Shown: one piece after another, positions 31,949-44,148 of the stretch
Position numbering within the stretch: position 1 is the stretch's first letter
Layout: every line of letters begins with the position of its first letter
From: Selaginella moellendorffii
Taxonomy: Eukaryota; Streptophyta; Lycopodiopsida; Selaginellales; Selaginellaceae
Length of the DNA: 64,000 nucleotides
Reading direction: 5' to 3'
NCBI RefSeq assembly: GCF_000143415.4
Contig: NW_003314280.1
Span: 1,532,152-1,596,151, forward strand
Made by a program: the position numbers and the translations under genes
The notes under the pieces: generated by a model
Told to the model about the DNA's origin: nothing
The model's database searches: none
Seen by the model: only the letters and a program-made list of their open reading frames with translations

Positions 31949-34887
31949 ATGGGACGGAAGTCCGAGGCCAGATCGGCCGTGGCGGTGAAGGTATGGGAGA
32001 TTGTGAGCTTAGAGCGAGCGGTGTGAGGAGCGATGAAGAATTCGGCAGATTCTGAGGTCCCCCAGTCGCCGCGCTTGAGCTGATCGAGCAAGGAATTCGT
32101 TGTGAAGTGATCTTCGTTTTCGGTTTGTAGGAAGGGAATGCGGCACCCGGAGACGAAGATTACGAGCTGCTCTACTCCAAGGATTATGTTGCGATCCATC
32201 CGAGCTGGAACGAGAGAATCAATGGCCAGCTGCGGCTCATCAAGCAGGGATTCTCGGTTTTCATGGTAAATGTATCATAGAAATCGTGATCCGGGGGTCT
32301 AAGCTCTTCTCTCTCTTTTTTTTTCATGCTTAGTCGTGGATGCCTTCCAGCGATCCAGGAAGGAAACAACGAGGGCCGAGTTTTGAGAGAGGTAAGCCAG
32401 TGACTTCTCATACGATGCTCCTTTAAGTTGACTTTTCTCCCAGATAGAAGTCTGTACACTATCCGGGCTGTTGCTCTGGAAGAGATGAAGTCTATAAGAC
32501 GGCACACGCCTCCTTTCGGCTGGCAGTACATCATCGTTGTTTTAAACAGTGGTATGTTACTTCTTCTTCCCTTAGATCTCTGTTGTGACTCATTTACGAT
32601 GGCTGCAGGACTGGCTTTTCCGCCCCTGTACTTTCACAATGGCGGTGTCCGTGAGTTTCTGGGAACTTTGCGGGAGTATTCGCAGCTTGGGAGGTTTGTA
32701 GACCTGTGTCTCCTTTCTACTGCGCACTCAAGTTGTTTGTGCAGGGCTGGTGACGATCCAAATGTGTATCTTGTGAATGACATCCAAGATCCATTGCAGG
32801 TTTGCCGTGCTGGTTTTCTTTACTATAATCGTTGATTATGTCTCCTGCAGAAAAGTCTTTCGTCATTGGAACTCGCAGATGTTCCTCGGGCGTCACTCAT
32901 GCCAATATCCAGAGCCACGAAAACTGAGATTATGGAGGACAAGCCACAACGCTCAGAAGATGATTCGACTAGCAATGACAATGTTCAACGACCTCCCAGG
33001 CATAGAGATCCGAACTTCTCTCTTCAAGTTCTGGAAAAGTTTTCAATGGTTACAAAGTTCGCCCGTGACACTACCACCCAGCTCATGAATGGTCTAGAAA
33101 CCTTAAACGTGGAAAACGCGAAGCGACCTAGCACGCTGACGATGGAAGCTGTGCCGGAGAGGATAGTTTCTTTTCAAGAAGCAGCAGCAACCTCAGAGGT
33201 TAGTTTCACTACATTCCACCTTCATCCTCTATGTGTGGTGCTTCAAGTTTTTAATAGCTGCTTAAGCATATAGTGTTAACTTTCTGCAGCAAGGTGAGAA
33301 TGGAGAAGCATCCACTAACGTGGGCAGCTTTGAGCTTGTGGATGGCACTCAGGTACTCGACTTTAACTCTAAATGGTTTTCTAGAAATCCGTCCCTGTCC
33401 TGTGTAAAAGTGCCTTGTATTCTTCGGTTTCCTAACTTAGTCAATGCATGCAGGAGGATGAGCTGCCAGATATTATGGCGGCAAGAGAACCACCCTTGGG
33501 TAAATCGGAGGTATGTTTTATAATGTCATTCTTTTCATCCTGTATTCACTAGCTATGTTCCAGTGGAATTCTTTTCTGGATGGCGAAGGGCGTGTTACTA
33601 ATCCAAACGAGTTGAAGAAGAGAATCTTTCGAGGAGGAGTAGAACCGTCTATGCGACCTTTGGTAGATATTGATTCCGCATTAGTTTCTCCAGTCATTTG
33701 TTTTATTTCTTTTTGCAGGTTTGGAAGTTCTTGCTTGAGTTCTTCTCTTTTGATTCAACGTCTAAAGAGAGAGATGCTCTGTTAGTGAAGAGAAGAGAAG
33801 AATACCGCGTTTTGAAGGCACAATGGCAGGTACCAAACGTTCTTTTTTGTTGGTCCTTTTTTCATAGACTTCTCTCTGGTTTCTTAGAGTGTCTCAATTG
33901 AGCAGGCAAAGCGGTTCAGCAAGTTCCGAGAACGCAAGAGTCGCATTGAGAAGGATGTGGTATGTCAATACGATTGGCGTGCAATGTAACCATCTTCTGT
34001 TACTCCTTGTATAGGTACGAACTGATCGAGCAACAGAATTCTATGGTGGAGACGACAATCCCAACGTCGACATGCTCCGAGATATTCTAATCACCTATTC
34101 TTTTTACAACTTTGATCTGGGCTACTGTCAGGTATGCAAGCACGTAGCACGAGCTGTTAAATAACCCACTGTTTTCTTACAGGGGATGAGCGATCTGCTA
34201 TCACCAATTCTTTTTGTAATGCGAGACGAAGAGGAAGCATTCTGGAGCTTTGCATCTCTCATGGAACGACTGGGTCCGAATTTCCACCGTGATCAAAATG
34301 GCATGCACTCTCAGCTTCTGGCTCTTTCGAAGGTACTCGCATCCTCTCCTCCCGGGGTTTTAATTTAGTTGTATGTGCAGTTGGTGCAGCTTCTAGATCC
34401 CCCACTGCAAGAATACTTCGGCCAAGTGGAGTGCTTGAACTACTTTTTCTGCTTCCGCTGGATACTGATACAATTCAAAAGGTGAGCTTATCGTTTTTCC
34501 CGTCTGCTCCAGCGTAACGTTTTCTTGTCCAGGGAGTTCGTGTATGACGACGTCCTGGCGCTGTGGGAGGTGCTTTGGACGAGACACATGTCAGAGCACT
34601 TCCACCTCTACATCTGCGTCGCGCTGCTCAAGCGACACCGCAGGAAGATCATGGACGAGCACATGGTATTCGATACGCTGCTCAAGTTCATCAACGAGCT
34701 GAGCGGCCACATCAACCTGGTGTCAACGCTGCACGGCGCGGAAACGCTGTGCAGACTGGCTGGCGATGCCGGTGCCGCGTGCATACCTCCAGGAACGCCC
34801 CCGGCTCTGTCTCGCGACCCTGGTGCCGCGTGCATCATACCTCCAGGAACGCCCCCGGCTTTACTAGTAGCCCCCGCTCAGTCGTAA
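31949..34887 (+). CDS. TBC-domain RabGAP, GYP7/TBC1D15-like
   Basis: About fifteen exons in frame from ATG 31949 to the stop at 34887. Exon 1 (MGRKSEARSAVAVK) joins to EGNAAPGDEDYELLYSKDYV. The N-terminal half carries DUF3548-like text (SIRRHTPPFGWQYIIVVLNSG, VYLVNDIQDPLQ, FSMVTKFARDTTTQLMNG). The TBC domain runs from EWNSFLDGEGRV, EELKKRIFRGG and through the arginine finger in DVVRTDRATEF and the glutamine finger in FNFDLGYCQGMSDLLSP to FRWILIQFKREF. Both GAP fingers are present, so it should stimulate GTP hydrolysis on a Rab of the endosomal or late secretory route. The C-terminus holds a near-perfect short duplication (GAACIPPGTPPAL twice). The stop lies 120 bp from the convergent Cys-rich gene. 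Confidence 0.86.
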
Positions 34888-35007
34888 GTAGCTCGCTCGG
34901 CTCGGCTCGGCTCGACGAGAGATAGATTGCGAGGGAGAAGGGGTATGTAAATACATCGTCCGTCTTATACATGCGTTTTCCTTGTTTTTGTTTCAGCACA
35001 GATGTTT

Positions 35008-36125
35008 CTAAACAAGATCGTTGCATCCAGATTTGTCCCCGTAGCTCCTGGTATCGGTGGGACACTGGCAAGTGAAGCGAAAGAGAGAGGAAGAGTTTTT
35101 TTGCGAGAAAGCTTTGGAGCAACTTACCGTGAATTGCAGCGATGGTGGACACTTTCGGACGACGTCGTAGCAGAGATCGAAGCAGGGGTTGACGACGTAA
35201 TCCGGCGACGTTCCTCCGTATCCCCAGATGAGGTCGGCCTTCATGCCGGCTTTGGGATTGGTGGTGGCGTTCTTCCTGGGTATGCTGAAGTGAAAGGGGT
35301 AAGGTATGCATTTGGGGAACTGGATCGCACACATCTGGATCAAGGAAAAAACGAATGTGAAGAACACAAGGCTTTCGTTTCCGTTTTTTTTTCCTTTCTT
35401 TCTTTACCCAGGTTGTGTATGCCGCGATGCAATCGTTGCAGGTCCATAGAGTGACGTCGCGGCAGTTCCCCAAAGAGAGAAGATCCTGCCATAGTTTTTC
35501 TCGTCTTTCTTTCATCGGCAATGTGAGAGTTCCGTGTTTGTTACCTTGAGACGATCGACTTGGCACTTTGCGTAGTTGTCCTCCTTTTTGCCGACGGCCA
35601 AGCCGCCCAGTCCAGCGCCAATCTCATTCCTGGTCTGGTAGGTAATTCCCAGTGGCGAAATCACATCTAAGAGAAGAACAAGGAGGTGGTAAACGTTTTC
35701 TATGGCCACCATTCTCCAAAGACGAGAGAGTTACCCACTGTAGCAAAACCACGTCGGGTCCGTCGCCACGTTGGTCGTCTGGCAGCTCCAATAAGCAGTG
35801 TCACAGCTCTCCTGAATCAATCACGAATGAATCAATCCGCCAGGGAGGGATCCAATCCAACCCAGGTCCAGAGAAAAGAATCCAATCCACCTGCGTGTAG
35901 TCGTAAATGTAGTCCCCATTGCTATCTGTGACGGGCATAGCGGTGCACGGCGACGTCGGACCAGTGCCGCAATCCGGCGAGAGGATCACCTGCGCAAGCT
36001 GCGCCTTGGCTAGCCCAAGAAGCGCTGTGTGTAGATAGAATGGTATAGATTAGAATCGAGGAGAACCGACAGATTCTCTTACTCGAGAGCCCAGCCAGCA
36101 AAATCCATGCCGCAGTAGCCTCCAT
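35008..36125 (-). CDS. Secreted cysteine-rich protein, function unknown
   Basis: Seven exons in frame from ATG 36125 (MEATAAWILLAGLS, signal peptide) to TAG 35008-35010. The mature part is rich in Cys: SPDCGTGPTSPC, ESCDTAYWSCQ, WFCYS, NYAKCQVDRLK, GNCRDVTLWTCNDCIAAYTT, MCAIQFPKCIPYP, NPCFDLCYDVVRKCPPSL, CPTDTRSYGDKSGC. The CxxC..AY..W..C...P.C arrangement is reminiscent of the Cys-rich domain of fungal Mid1 and of frizzled-like folds, but that is only a pattern resemblance. No membrane anchor is obvious after the signal peptide. Likely extracellular or in the secretory lumen. It converges with the TBC gene. Confidence 0.68.
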
Positions 36126-36340
36126 TGTCCGCGAGGAAGAAGAAGGGGGAAACTTTTGAAAGATCAAAGGGCGGTTGACCTAATAAAATTAACGGGTGGA
36201 TCCTCTGCTACGTGTCCATCTATTTCTATGCCACGTGCCTTCCATATCCGCCGTTTATGGAAAAAAAGAAGGGATTTTACATTGACAAAATCTTGCCTGT
36301 CTCGCTGGCCGGCTTGTTTTTTTTTCTTTTACTCTCTGTT

Positions 36341-39300
36341 TCACTGCGGCACATCGTTGCCAAATCTTTGAGCGAGAAATGCGTCTAAATCTTTGCCTGC
36401 GTTGCCTTGTGCTGGGTCGATTGGATCCGATGGGAGCCCCCGGATGCAAGCTAGAATGTGGCTCACGTCGCGGTATAGCCTGGAAATAAAAAGACCATCA
36501 ATCCAAGAGACGATCCAAACACTATAATACCACCTTCGGTCTCCTTGAGGAGTCGATACTTCCAGGCTCGAGAACGTTTCCGTGAGTTGGGTGTGGAATA
36601 TCAACACCACCCGGCTGAAAGAGAGACATCGAAGGTTAGATAGAACAGCCAAAGAGAAAAACGAAAGAGGATGGATACGTAACGAGAAAATGGAGCGAAG
36701 GTCGTCCTCGAGCAGTAGCGGCGACAGCACCCTGTGCAAGACTCCCACCTCCTTAGTGAGAGTCCGAGCAAACTGGCTGGGCTGTGCGTCTGCGTCGTCG
36801 GGAGCGGCTTTGTTCCATCCTTCCACGACCTGTGGTAGAATTCTTAGATGTACCTGGAGCCTCTCTTTCATGATTTGTACGAGCTTTGTGTGGATCTCTT
36901 CCCTGTGGACTTTATAATCCTGCGATAACAAAAAGAGTACTCGTGTTAGGAGATGAGGAGGAGCCGAGCTCTACCTGAGCAATCCGATCCAGCTCGTTTA
37001 GCAACAAGGCCTTTCTCGGGTCCGGAATAAACACAGACAGTACTTTCTTCATCTCTACACAGAGAAAAACTTAGCGAGAGATTGACAACAGACATTGTTG
37101 GTACGAACCAGGAATGAGCACGTGGAAGAAAGTGATCGTCTGGCTCGCCAGTGCCAAATGCTTGGCAGTGATGGATTTCAACCCCGAAACCTGCGTAAAA
37201 GAACTTGTCAACCTTGCTTCAATCGATCACGTAAACTACCTGAAGAGCGCCAGCTCCTAGTACTAGTTGGCAAGCGCGAGAATTAAAGACCTTCAAAATT
37301 TCGGCAACACGATGAACCACCTCCGCTGCTAAGGCCGGCAGGGCGTTGCTCAACTCCACATACTCGGCAATCATTTTCAGAAGAATCAAGCCACTGCAGT
37401 TCGAACAGAAAATTAGCTCGCGTCTACCACATCTTTCCACGTACCTGTTTACCGTATGGTAGCCTATTTGCCCGATTCGAATTGTCTTTATAGACTTTTC
37501 CCGGAGCTTCTTATCCACGGTAGTCACTGTGCTGGAGTCCGTCTCCAACTTCTCATCATGTGGCGCAATACTGCCTCCATTTTCAACTGGTTGACACTCG
37601 CCATTAGCCTCAGAATGACTCTCGGCTTCCCCATTCTCAAGCGAATCGTCAAAAATAAAAACTTTGTCGACGATTTCTTGAAACTCGTCAGGAATATCAA
37701 CTGCAACCCATGTTTCTTGATCTAACACCGCGGTGATCTTGGTTATCTGGAACACATTATAGTGAGACATTTACATTTGTGGAAGTAGCTTACCCGAAGT
37801 ATGTGCTGAGAATCAACAAAGGACTTGGACTGAGACTGCAGGGTGCCACGAATGCTGTATCCCAACCGACCTCCCACCTGAGAAAGGCAAGTTCGCAAGA
37901 ACTTTACATGCTTCTTCAAAGTTTACCTTTTCAGTAGCAGCGATGAATTCCTGTGTCACGTCGTGAATGCTTACAAACTCTTGTAACCGTAGCTTTGGAT
38001 GAACAGGTGCCCGAACACCAAGTAGCTTGACCCAGCGACCATGGGCAGCATCGCATGCAGCCCACAGTGCTTCGGTGTTTTCGCGCAACACATCCGCCCT
38101 TGAAAGCAAAGGTTAGAGGCCAGGCAGATTTCTCAATAAAAAAAGTACCTGAACTGCTTAGATATACTTGAAAGTTGAACCCCTCTTCCTCTTAAATTAA
38201 GAGGATCGCTATCTGTAACAATTTGCGCCAAGGATCCTTGCGGTTCTACTTCTTCTGCAGCTTCAGCAGCGGCGACAGCAGCGGCGACGGCAGCGGCACC
38301 AGAAGCAAATGCTGCGGCAACAGCTTCGGCGGCAGACGTTCCTTGTAGGCCGCTTACAATTTGCTCCACTAATTGTCGAATTTTGGCAGCTCTCACCAAG
38401 CGCGTCTGTGACGCCCATGTTAGACAAACGGAAGGCTTAGAACTCCTCCAACCTGAATGATTTTGAATACTGCGACAAGGAGTTGTACGAAGGCATCCGG
38501 AGAAAGACTTCGCAATTTTGCAGCAAGGTTTAGTCCGGAAACTGCCACAAGAAATTAACTGGAACATCAGATGATGCATGAAGGTTATTTACGTACCATC
38601 TATTTCGGTTTGCTTCTCTGTTGCAGGAGAATCACCAGAAGACCGATTCAAAAGAATTGGAAGGCATTCAGCTACTACGGTTTTGATTGCAGACTTGACA
38701 TCTGTGGTTAATGTGTCCTTGTAAACCTTCAAAACGGCGGGTAGCTTTGACTGCCATCGCACGTAAATCAAACATGAGCTTTTGCCATTAGAAACGATAG
38801 AACCTACTGTTCTCAATAGGCCGATTACAAATGGTACAAGCAGCTCGCGAAGGTTGGTTTCCTCCTCTTCGTTGACTTGCACCTGAGAAAATCGGTAAGT
38901 AATTTGACAGACTTCATATCAACAACTCACCTCTACAGACATGCTGTAAAGCTTGTCTTTCATGTTAAGAGATGAGATAATCACTGAAGAGTTGAGATCT
39001 TTGGAGTTATGTATGGCAATTCTTACAAAATCAGCTGCTAGCATGCTGCCAAAGGAGAAGGTGCGAACGTCAACATCATAACTAACCCTTCAAGACCTTA
39101 CTTGTTTACAGAATCCGTCGATGCTGCCAGTTGATCTCCCAGATGCCGGAAGCAATGCATTCCAGCAAGCTCATCGCCTTCCTACACCAAAGAAGTAAAG
39201 TCAATCGAAAGTGCTCGATAACCCTGCAGCACATACTCACAAGCAATTGTTGCAGCTCGTCTATGACATCCAAGGCACCGCCACAATCTGCAGTAGCAAC

Positions 39301-40206
39301 AAGCTGCTCAATAAGAAAACAAGATTAGACTTGCATTGTCGTCAACGTCTAAAGGCAAAAGGAGGGAGAGATCCTTACAATTCGTAGCGCAGAGACCGCT
39401 TGGTTGACGTAAGTCATGAGCTTCAGCTTGTCGTGCAGCGCTAGAACATTCTCCCTTTGCCGGCTGAGTGTGTGAACTTGGGTGGCAGAGCCCACGAGAT
39501 CGTTCTCCAGCAAACGCACGGTCGATTTGAGCTCTTTCATCTGCTGGCAGGCTTCCAGCATCCTCTCATTGAGATCCTCGAGCTGCTTCTGGGCCTCGAA
39601 GAACGACTCGGACCTGGCAGAGATCTCCTTGACAAGATGAACTTCCACCACGTCCAGGTACTGCGTCAGCCTCTCCTGGAGCATTATATTCTGTGGGATG
39701 GTCGAGAAGGGACAGGCCGCCTGGAACGTCGATCCCCTCTCCAGCGCAAAGTCTTCGTCGAAGAACATGTTTGGGATCTCTCGAAGGCAAGCCGCGAGCC
39801 CTTCTCCTCCTTTAAGTCCCATTTCCCCGCTGGAAGAAGAAGAAGTGCTCGGCCCATCCTCCTCGAGAAAGAAATGCTCCTGGACGTCCACGAAGCGGCT
39901 GTATGGCTCCGAGATGGATTCCACGTACGCACGGAAATCTGCCTCTGGGAGGAGGGATTTCGATGCCGGGGGAGCCGCGGCGTCGATGGAAGAGGAAGGA
40001 TCGGCCGAGAAGATCCAGCTGCTCCACGACGAATCCGAGCCGGAGTGGTGTGGATTGTTGAGAATGGAGGCGAGGCTCTGGCCGGCGCTGTAAGTGCTGG
40101 GATCAAACTCGGGAGTGAGCCTGCTCGAGAATCTCCCATGCGTGGAAAAGCTCTTGTTGCGCCTGCTGCCACTGCCGCCAAGAGATTTCGGCCGTGGCGA
40201 CTCCAT
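36341..40206 (-). CDS. VPS54: VPS54, GARP tethering complex subunit
   Basis: A long, many-exon gene from ATG 40206 to the stop at 36341. Exon 1 is Ser-rich, then FFLEEDGPSTSSSS, and a coiled-coil start typical of VPS54 (LQERLTQYLDVVEVHLVKEI, EAQKQLEDLNERMLEACQQM, SRQRENVLALHDKLKLM). Later exons give GDELAGMHCFRHLGDQLAAS, an Ala-rich loop near 38270-38340, VHPKLRLQEFVSIHDVTQEF, the C-terminal domain DQETWVAVDIPDEFQEIVD, and LSQDYKVHREEIHTKLVQIM. It ends after ARTLTKEVGVLHRVLSPLL. In GARP it tethers endosome-derived vesicles at the trans-Golgi. No break was seen. The Ala-rich loop is encoded by a GCx repeat and may vary in length. Confidence 0.88.
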
Positions 40207-40453
40207 CCTTGGCGGATTCCTAGCACGAATCCCTCGATCTCGACCTTGCGGAGGCCGGCGCCTCCATAATATCCTCTAGCTCGGGCATCCAGCCAGAGAT
40301 CCGCGAATGCGTCGCGGGATCCCGAGCTCCGGTGGAAATTTCGAAAATACGTACTCAATCCAGCGCGGGCGAGTGGTAGATCTGCGAGCGCTCCTCCCCC
40401 CTCCTTCCCAGGAACCCTAAAACTTTGAAAGCAAACACTCTTTTTGTTATTTA

Positions 40454-42129
40454 CTATCTATCCACTATGATAAGTCCTCTTTGGTGTTGCGACCTTTGCC
40501 TGAAGTCGTGTTCTAGCTGCACGAACGCTCTCTCCACCTCCGGGAGAGCTTCGAATTTTTGCTGGAGCGTCTGGCCAATCTCGTGAGCGTCACGCAGTGG
40601 CATGCTTTCGGGCAATTCGATCCCAACCTGGAAGGAAGAATGAATCGGTGGAAACACTGAAAAATCAATTTTTTTTACCTCCACGAAGTACAAGGCACCA
40701 AATGTGTATGCTCGGACGGTGTCAATGTGCTTGATGTCTCTGTGATGATTGAAAGTTATGTAGGTGAGCTTCTGCTGGATCTCCGGAGGAGCAGCCTTCC
40801 CAATCAGCGAAACTGGATTCAATCACGAGCAAAGAAAAACAAAGATAAGATCTAAGCTTCGGTCTTTCAACTGTGAAAAAAAACACTTACCAGCGTTTTC
40901 GATCACAGTTTCGGACCAGTTTACGATCGTGTACACCGCCAAAATGATCGCGCCGACTGGATCGAGCCACCAGTAGAACTTGTCAGCCAGAACAGCAGCA
41001 ATCAATCCTACCAAATTGGTGACAACATCAAAGTAGTGATCCTGCAACGCTCCATTTCAAAAACAAAAACAACGATAGACGAAAAGTGGATTGATCACCT
41101 TTAGGCTAGAGCCGATTACTAGAGTTTTCTTTTGTGGCCTACCATTGCATAAGCTCGTATGATCTCGTTGTCAAAGGCTCTGCAGTAAAAGAAGAGTGCA
41201 AGCTTGACAAGCGTTGCTGTCCCCATTATGACAAGAAGCCACACCCACTGGCTCTGACTAAGTTGGTTCTCCTCGCTCTTTTCAAACAACTGTTTCACTC
41301 CCTCGAGGAAAATCTGTAGACCTGTAAGCTCTGTAAATCATCTCGCATGGAAAAAAAAAAACTCCAGCCAGAACGTACCTACAGTAGCCATGACCGCGGC
41401 AAAGATTATGATCCCCACCGGTTGAACTCGCAGCTTCCCGATCGGATAGTTGTAAACATCCGTGCTTTGCATCGACCATTGTGTGAACCATAGGATCAAA
41501 CCGGCGACGAGATCCAAGAGTGAGTCGAGAGTTGATGCTGCGATAGCCAGGGACTGCGTCTGGATGGTCGCGTATAGCTGTAAACAAGGAAACGTTTTTG
41601 TTTTCCTCTAAGAAGTACAAAGAGAAATCATACCTTCATGATCAGCAAGATCACGTTGGAGATGTTTGAGATGTTGATCGCAAAGCTCTCGTTGCTATGA
41701 AGAGTGCCATCGATGCTTTCAGCGCTCTTGGTCGATTTGGAGACGTGGAGAAGAGAATCGACCTCCTCAAACATTTCCAGCGCTTCTCTTTGCCTCTTGT
41801 TATACTCCCGCACACCTGGTAGAATGAGGAACAGTTTTAGCTACCTCCAAGAAAAGAAGAAAAAAAAACCATTGCGCGATACCTTCCGAAATGGGGGCCT
41901 CCGTGTCGAGGAATGCGCCCTCCTGGAGCATCTTGTGGCACTTGAACTGCCATTTCCCCGAAATCCTCCGCAGCATCGACATGCTCTCGCGTCGCCGATG
42001 CCGCTGCTGCCGCTGCTGCTGCTGCTGCCCAGCGCTTTCATCCACAATCACGCCGCTAGAGCGCCGCCTCGACGGCTGATCCATGCCCGATTCCGGGAGC
42101 AGCGGCGCATTGAGCATTCTATATTTCAC
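40454..42129 (-). CDS. Cation diffusion facilitator, Mn-type metal tolerance protein, copy B
   Basis: Exon plan as in copy A, from ATG 42129 (a second ATG at 42117 is possible) to the stop at 40454. The N-terminus carries a poly-Gln stretch (QQQQQRQQ) encoded by a CTG/CAG run near 42010-42030. Then [15 protein letters not shown]-like text, [17 protein letters not shown], and [20 protein letters not shown] with the second DxxxD motif. The cytosolic tail reads [20 protein letters not shown] and [12 protein letters not shown]. All metal-site Asp are present. Compared with copy A the N-terminus differs and the transmembrane core is close. It diverges from the small gene at 42204 with 74 bp between starts. 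Confidence 0.87.
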
Positions 42130-42203
42130 TCCAAGAACCCTAAAACATAACTACATTTCTTTCCCAGGGCCAAGAACTCTACTAGGAGCCCTAGGAATTC
42201 GTC

Positions 42204-43056
42204 ATGAGCGGCGCTTCTAGCTCTTGCCCGCCCTCCGATCGCTCCGGCAATCAAATGTGGGCGCTACAAGTGAATGGGGTAAGCCGCTGCCAGTCTCTCG
42301 CATCAATCCGACCAAAATATTTCTTCTAGGAAATCCCTCGCGCCCCATCTACGCCTGGCCGGGAGCAACTCAAATCATCGCAGGAGAAGCTGGATGACAT
42401 AATCAAGAGCAGCACTAGCAGCAGCGGCAAGAATCTCCGGTGCGTGATTATTTTTTCTTCTTCTTCTTCGTTCACTCTATCAAGTTCGTTTCTATCAGGC
42501 CAGAGAATGGTAACTGTCTTTCTTTCTCTCCTTCACTACATTGAAAGTGGTTTTTCTGCGCTAGAACGCCAAGAAATCCCTGAGGTCGACCTTGATGATG
42601 ATACTACTCCTGAGGCAAGCTCTTCCCTTCTTTCATTCTCGTTCTAAATTTTTTAGAAGGCACACAGACAAATATCCAGCCGAATTCCAGGCTTCCAACA
42701 ATCGAGGAACTAAATTCGAGTTTGCCATACAAGCTTCCATTCTTTCAGGTACGGATTTCGCTTTCCATGTCTTGGTTTTTTTAATACTTTTGCTATAGAA
42801 CTCCGAGGTCGATCTGAGGCCACTTCTAAAGAATCTTTTGCCAGTGTGGGAGGTCAGCCGTCTTAGAACACAAGGAGAAAAAGTCTGACAGTTCGTTACT
42901 CCAGGTTGACGAAGATGATACTCTCTGGGATCGTGATTCTCTACTTGCAGAGGTTTCTTTTCTTGTTCTACGAAGATTGCCCTCACCAAAGTTTTACAGA
43001 TTCAACTCAAATTCAATGAAGAACGTAGGAAACAACGTAGTGAGAACTCGCATTGA
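42204..43056 (+). CDS. Small acidic protein of unknown function, six or seven exons
   Basis: A chain of very short exons from ATG 42204 to TGA 43056 gives about 150 residues: MSGASSSCPPSDRSGNQMWA, then EIPRAPSTPGREQLKSSQEK, KLDDIIKSSTSSSG, ERQEIPEVDLDDDTTPE, NSRLPTIEELNSSLPYKLPF, SEVDLRPLLKNLLPVWE, VDEDDTLWDRDSLLAE and IQLKFNEERRKQRSEN. One donor is GC (GAG-GCAAGC near 42613). The phrase LPTxEEL..SLPYKLPFFQ is kept in the decayed copy at 48970-49563, which supports that reading frame. I do not recognise the family. It is largely acidic and probably unstructured at its start. Confidence 0.55.
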
Positions 43057-43099
43057 TAAAGGTGTGTTTTATTTTATATTTCTCTCGAGAAACCATGTT

Positions 43100-44148
43100 G
43101 CAAATAATTAATTGTATGCCTGTGGATTCTTGTTGAGTGAAAAGCTCTGAGAACTGAAAGGCCAACTTTTCCGCCATGTCCAACTCCTCGCCATCTGGCA
43201 CAGCCCAGTCAAACGCATGGAGCAAGCTTTCGAGCACGAACTGGACCGTGGTAGTCCCAAGCAGAATCTCCTCCGTCCCGATCCAAAACGGCAGCACTCG
43301 GAAGCTCTGGCCTTTCACATCGATGCCCGGCTGCCGAAGAAACCGCTCGGGATCGAACTTGAGAGGCTCGTCCCACCACCTTATGGCATAGATGTTGACG
43401 AGCGCTCGAGTTCCTGCTGGTATCACGTATCCCTCCAGCTCGCAAGCTTGGATGGATTGGTGAGGAATGCTCATGGGCCCTGGGGGATGGAGGCGCAATG
43501 TTTCCTTGACGATGGCTTGGATGAAAGTCAGCTTTAGAAGATCAGTCTCGTCCAGGCCGGGTTTTCTCTTTCAGCTCCTCCTGAGCTCGACGCATCAGTA
43601 CTGGATTTCTTACGAGCTCGTCTACAACCCACTCCACCGTGATAGCGGTCCCAGCAGCGATCATATCCTACGAAGTTACGAGCATGTCAATCAAGGATTC
43701 CCAGATACGGGAAGAAGTCAGCCAGAGTGATACTTCCAGACACCGTGAGCGCCTGGAGCTCCTTCAAGAGCATGGACATCTCGGTCTTCCGGACTTGCTG
43801 GAACATCGAGACGCGCTTGGCAGTGAGGAGCTCCAGTCGCACATCCAGTGGTGGCCCAGATCATCCCACCTCCTCCATACCCAAAGTTCTCGCTGGCAAT
43901 CGTCCTGAGCCTGGAAGAGAAGACGTGATCTAGCTTCTTGAGGAGCTCCATGGCGGCCTCTGGCGGTGCATGAGGCCGCCATGTCTCTGGGAGAGCTTTT
44001 GCAAGGATTGGTTGGGGGAGCTTGCCGAGGAGATGGAGATGGCTGAGGATGGAAGTCCCGGAGGAGATGGTGGCGATTTGCTACCTCGGTTACCACTGAC
44101 AAGCTTAAGGAAGATGAGAACGCAAAAACAATCCAAAGGAACTCCTTC
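43100..44148 (-). pseudogene. CYP71-clan cytochrome P450 pseudogene
   Basis: It aligns along most of its length with the P450 at 49672-51102 but is dead. The ATG has become AAG near 44148, and the proline-rich hinge region (SPPSPPGLP) is followed by a frameshift. Two internal blocks are missing around 43695-43760. The exon-2 region keeps LHPPGPMSIPHQSIQACELE and RWWDEPLKFDPERFLRQP. The heme-loop text is broken (FWIGTEEIL where the sister copy has FGSGRRSC). It is part of the duplicated block with the small gene at 42204. Confidence 0.85.

Noticed and set aside
39457-40269. 270-codon plus-strand open frame across VPS54 exon 1
   Set aside because: Reverse shadow of a long exon whose minus frame clearly reads as VPS54.
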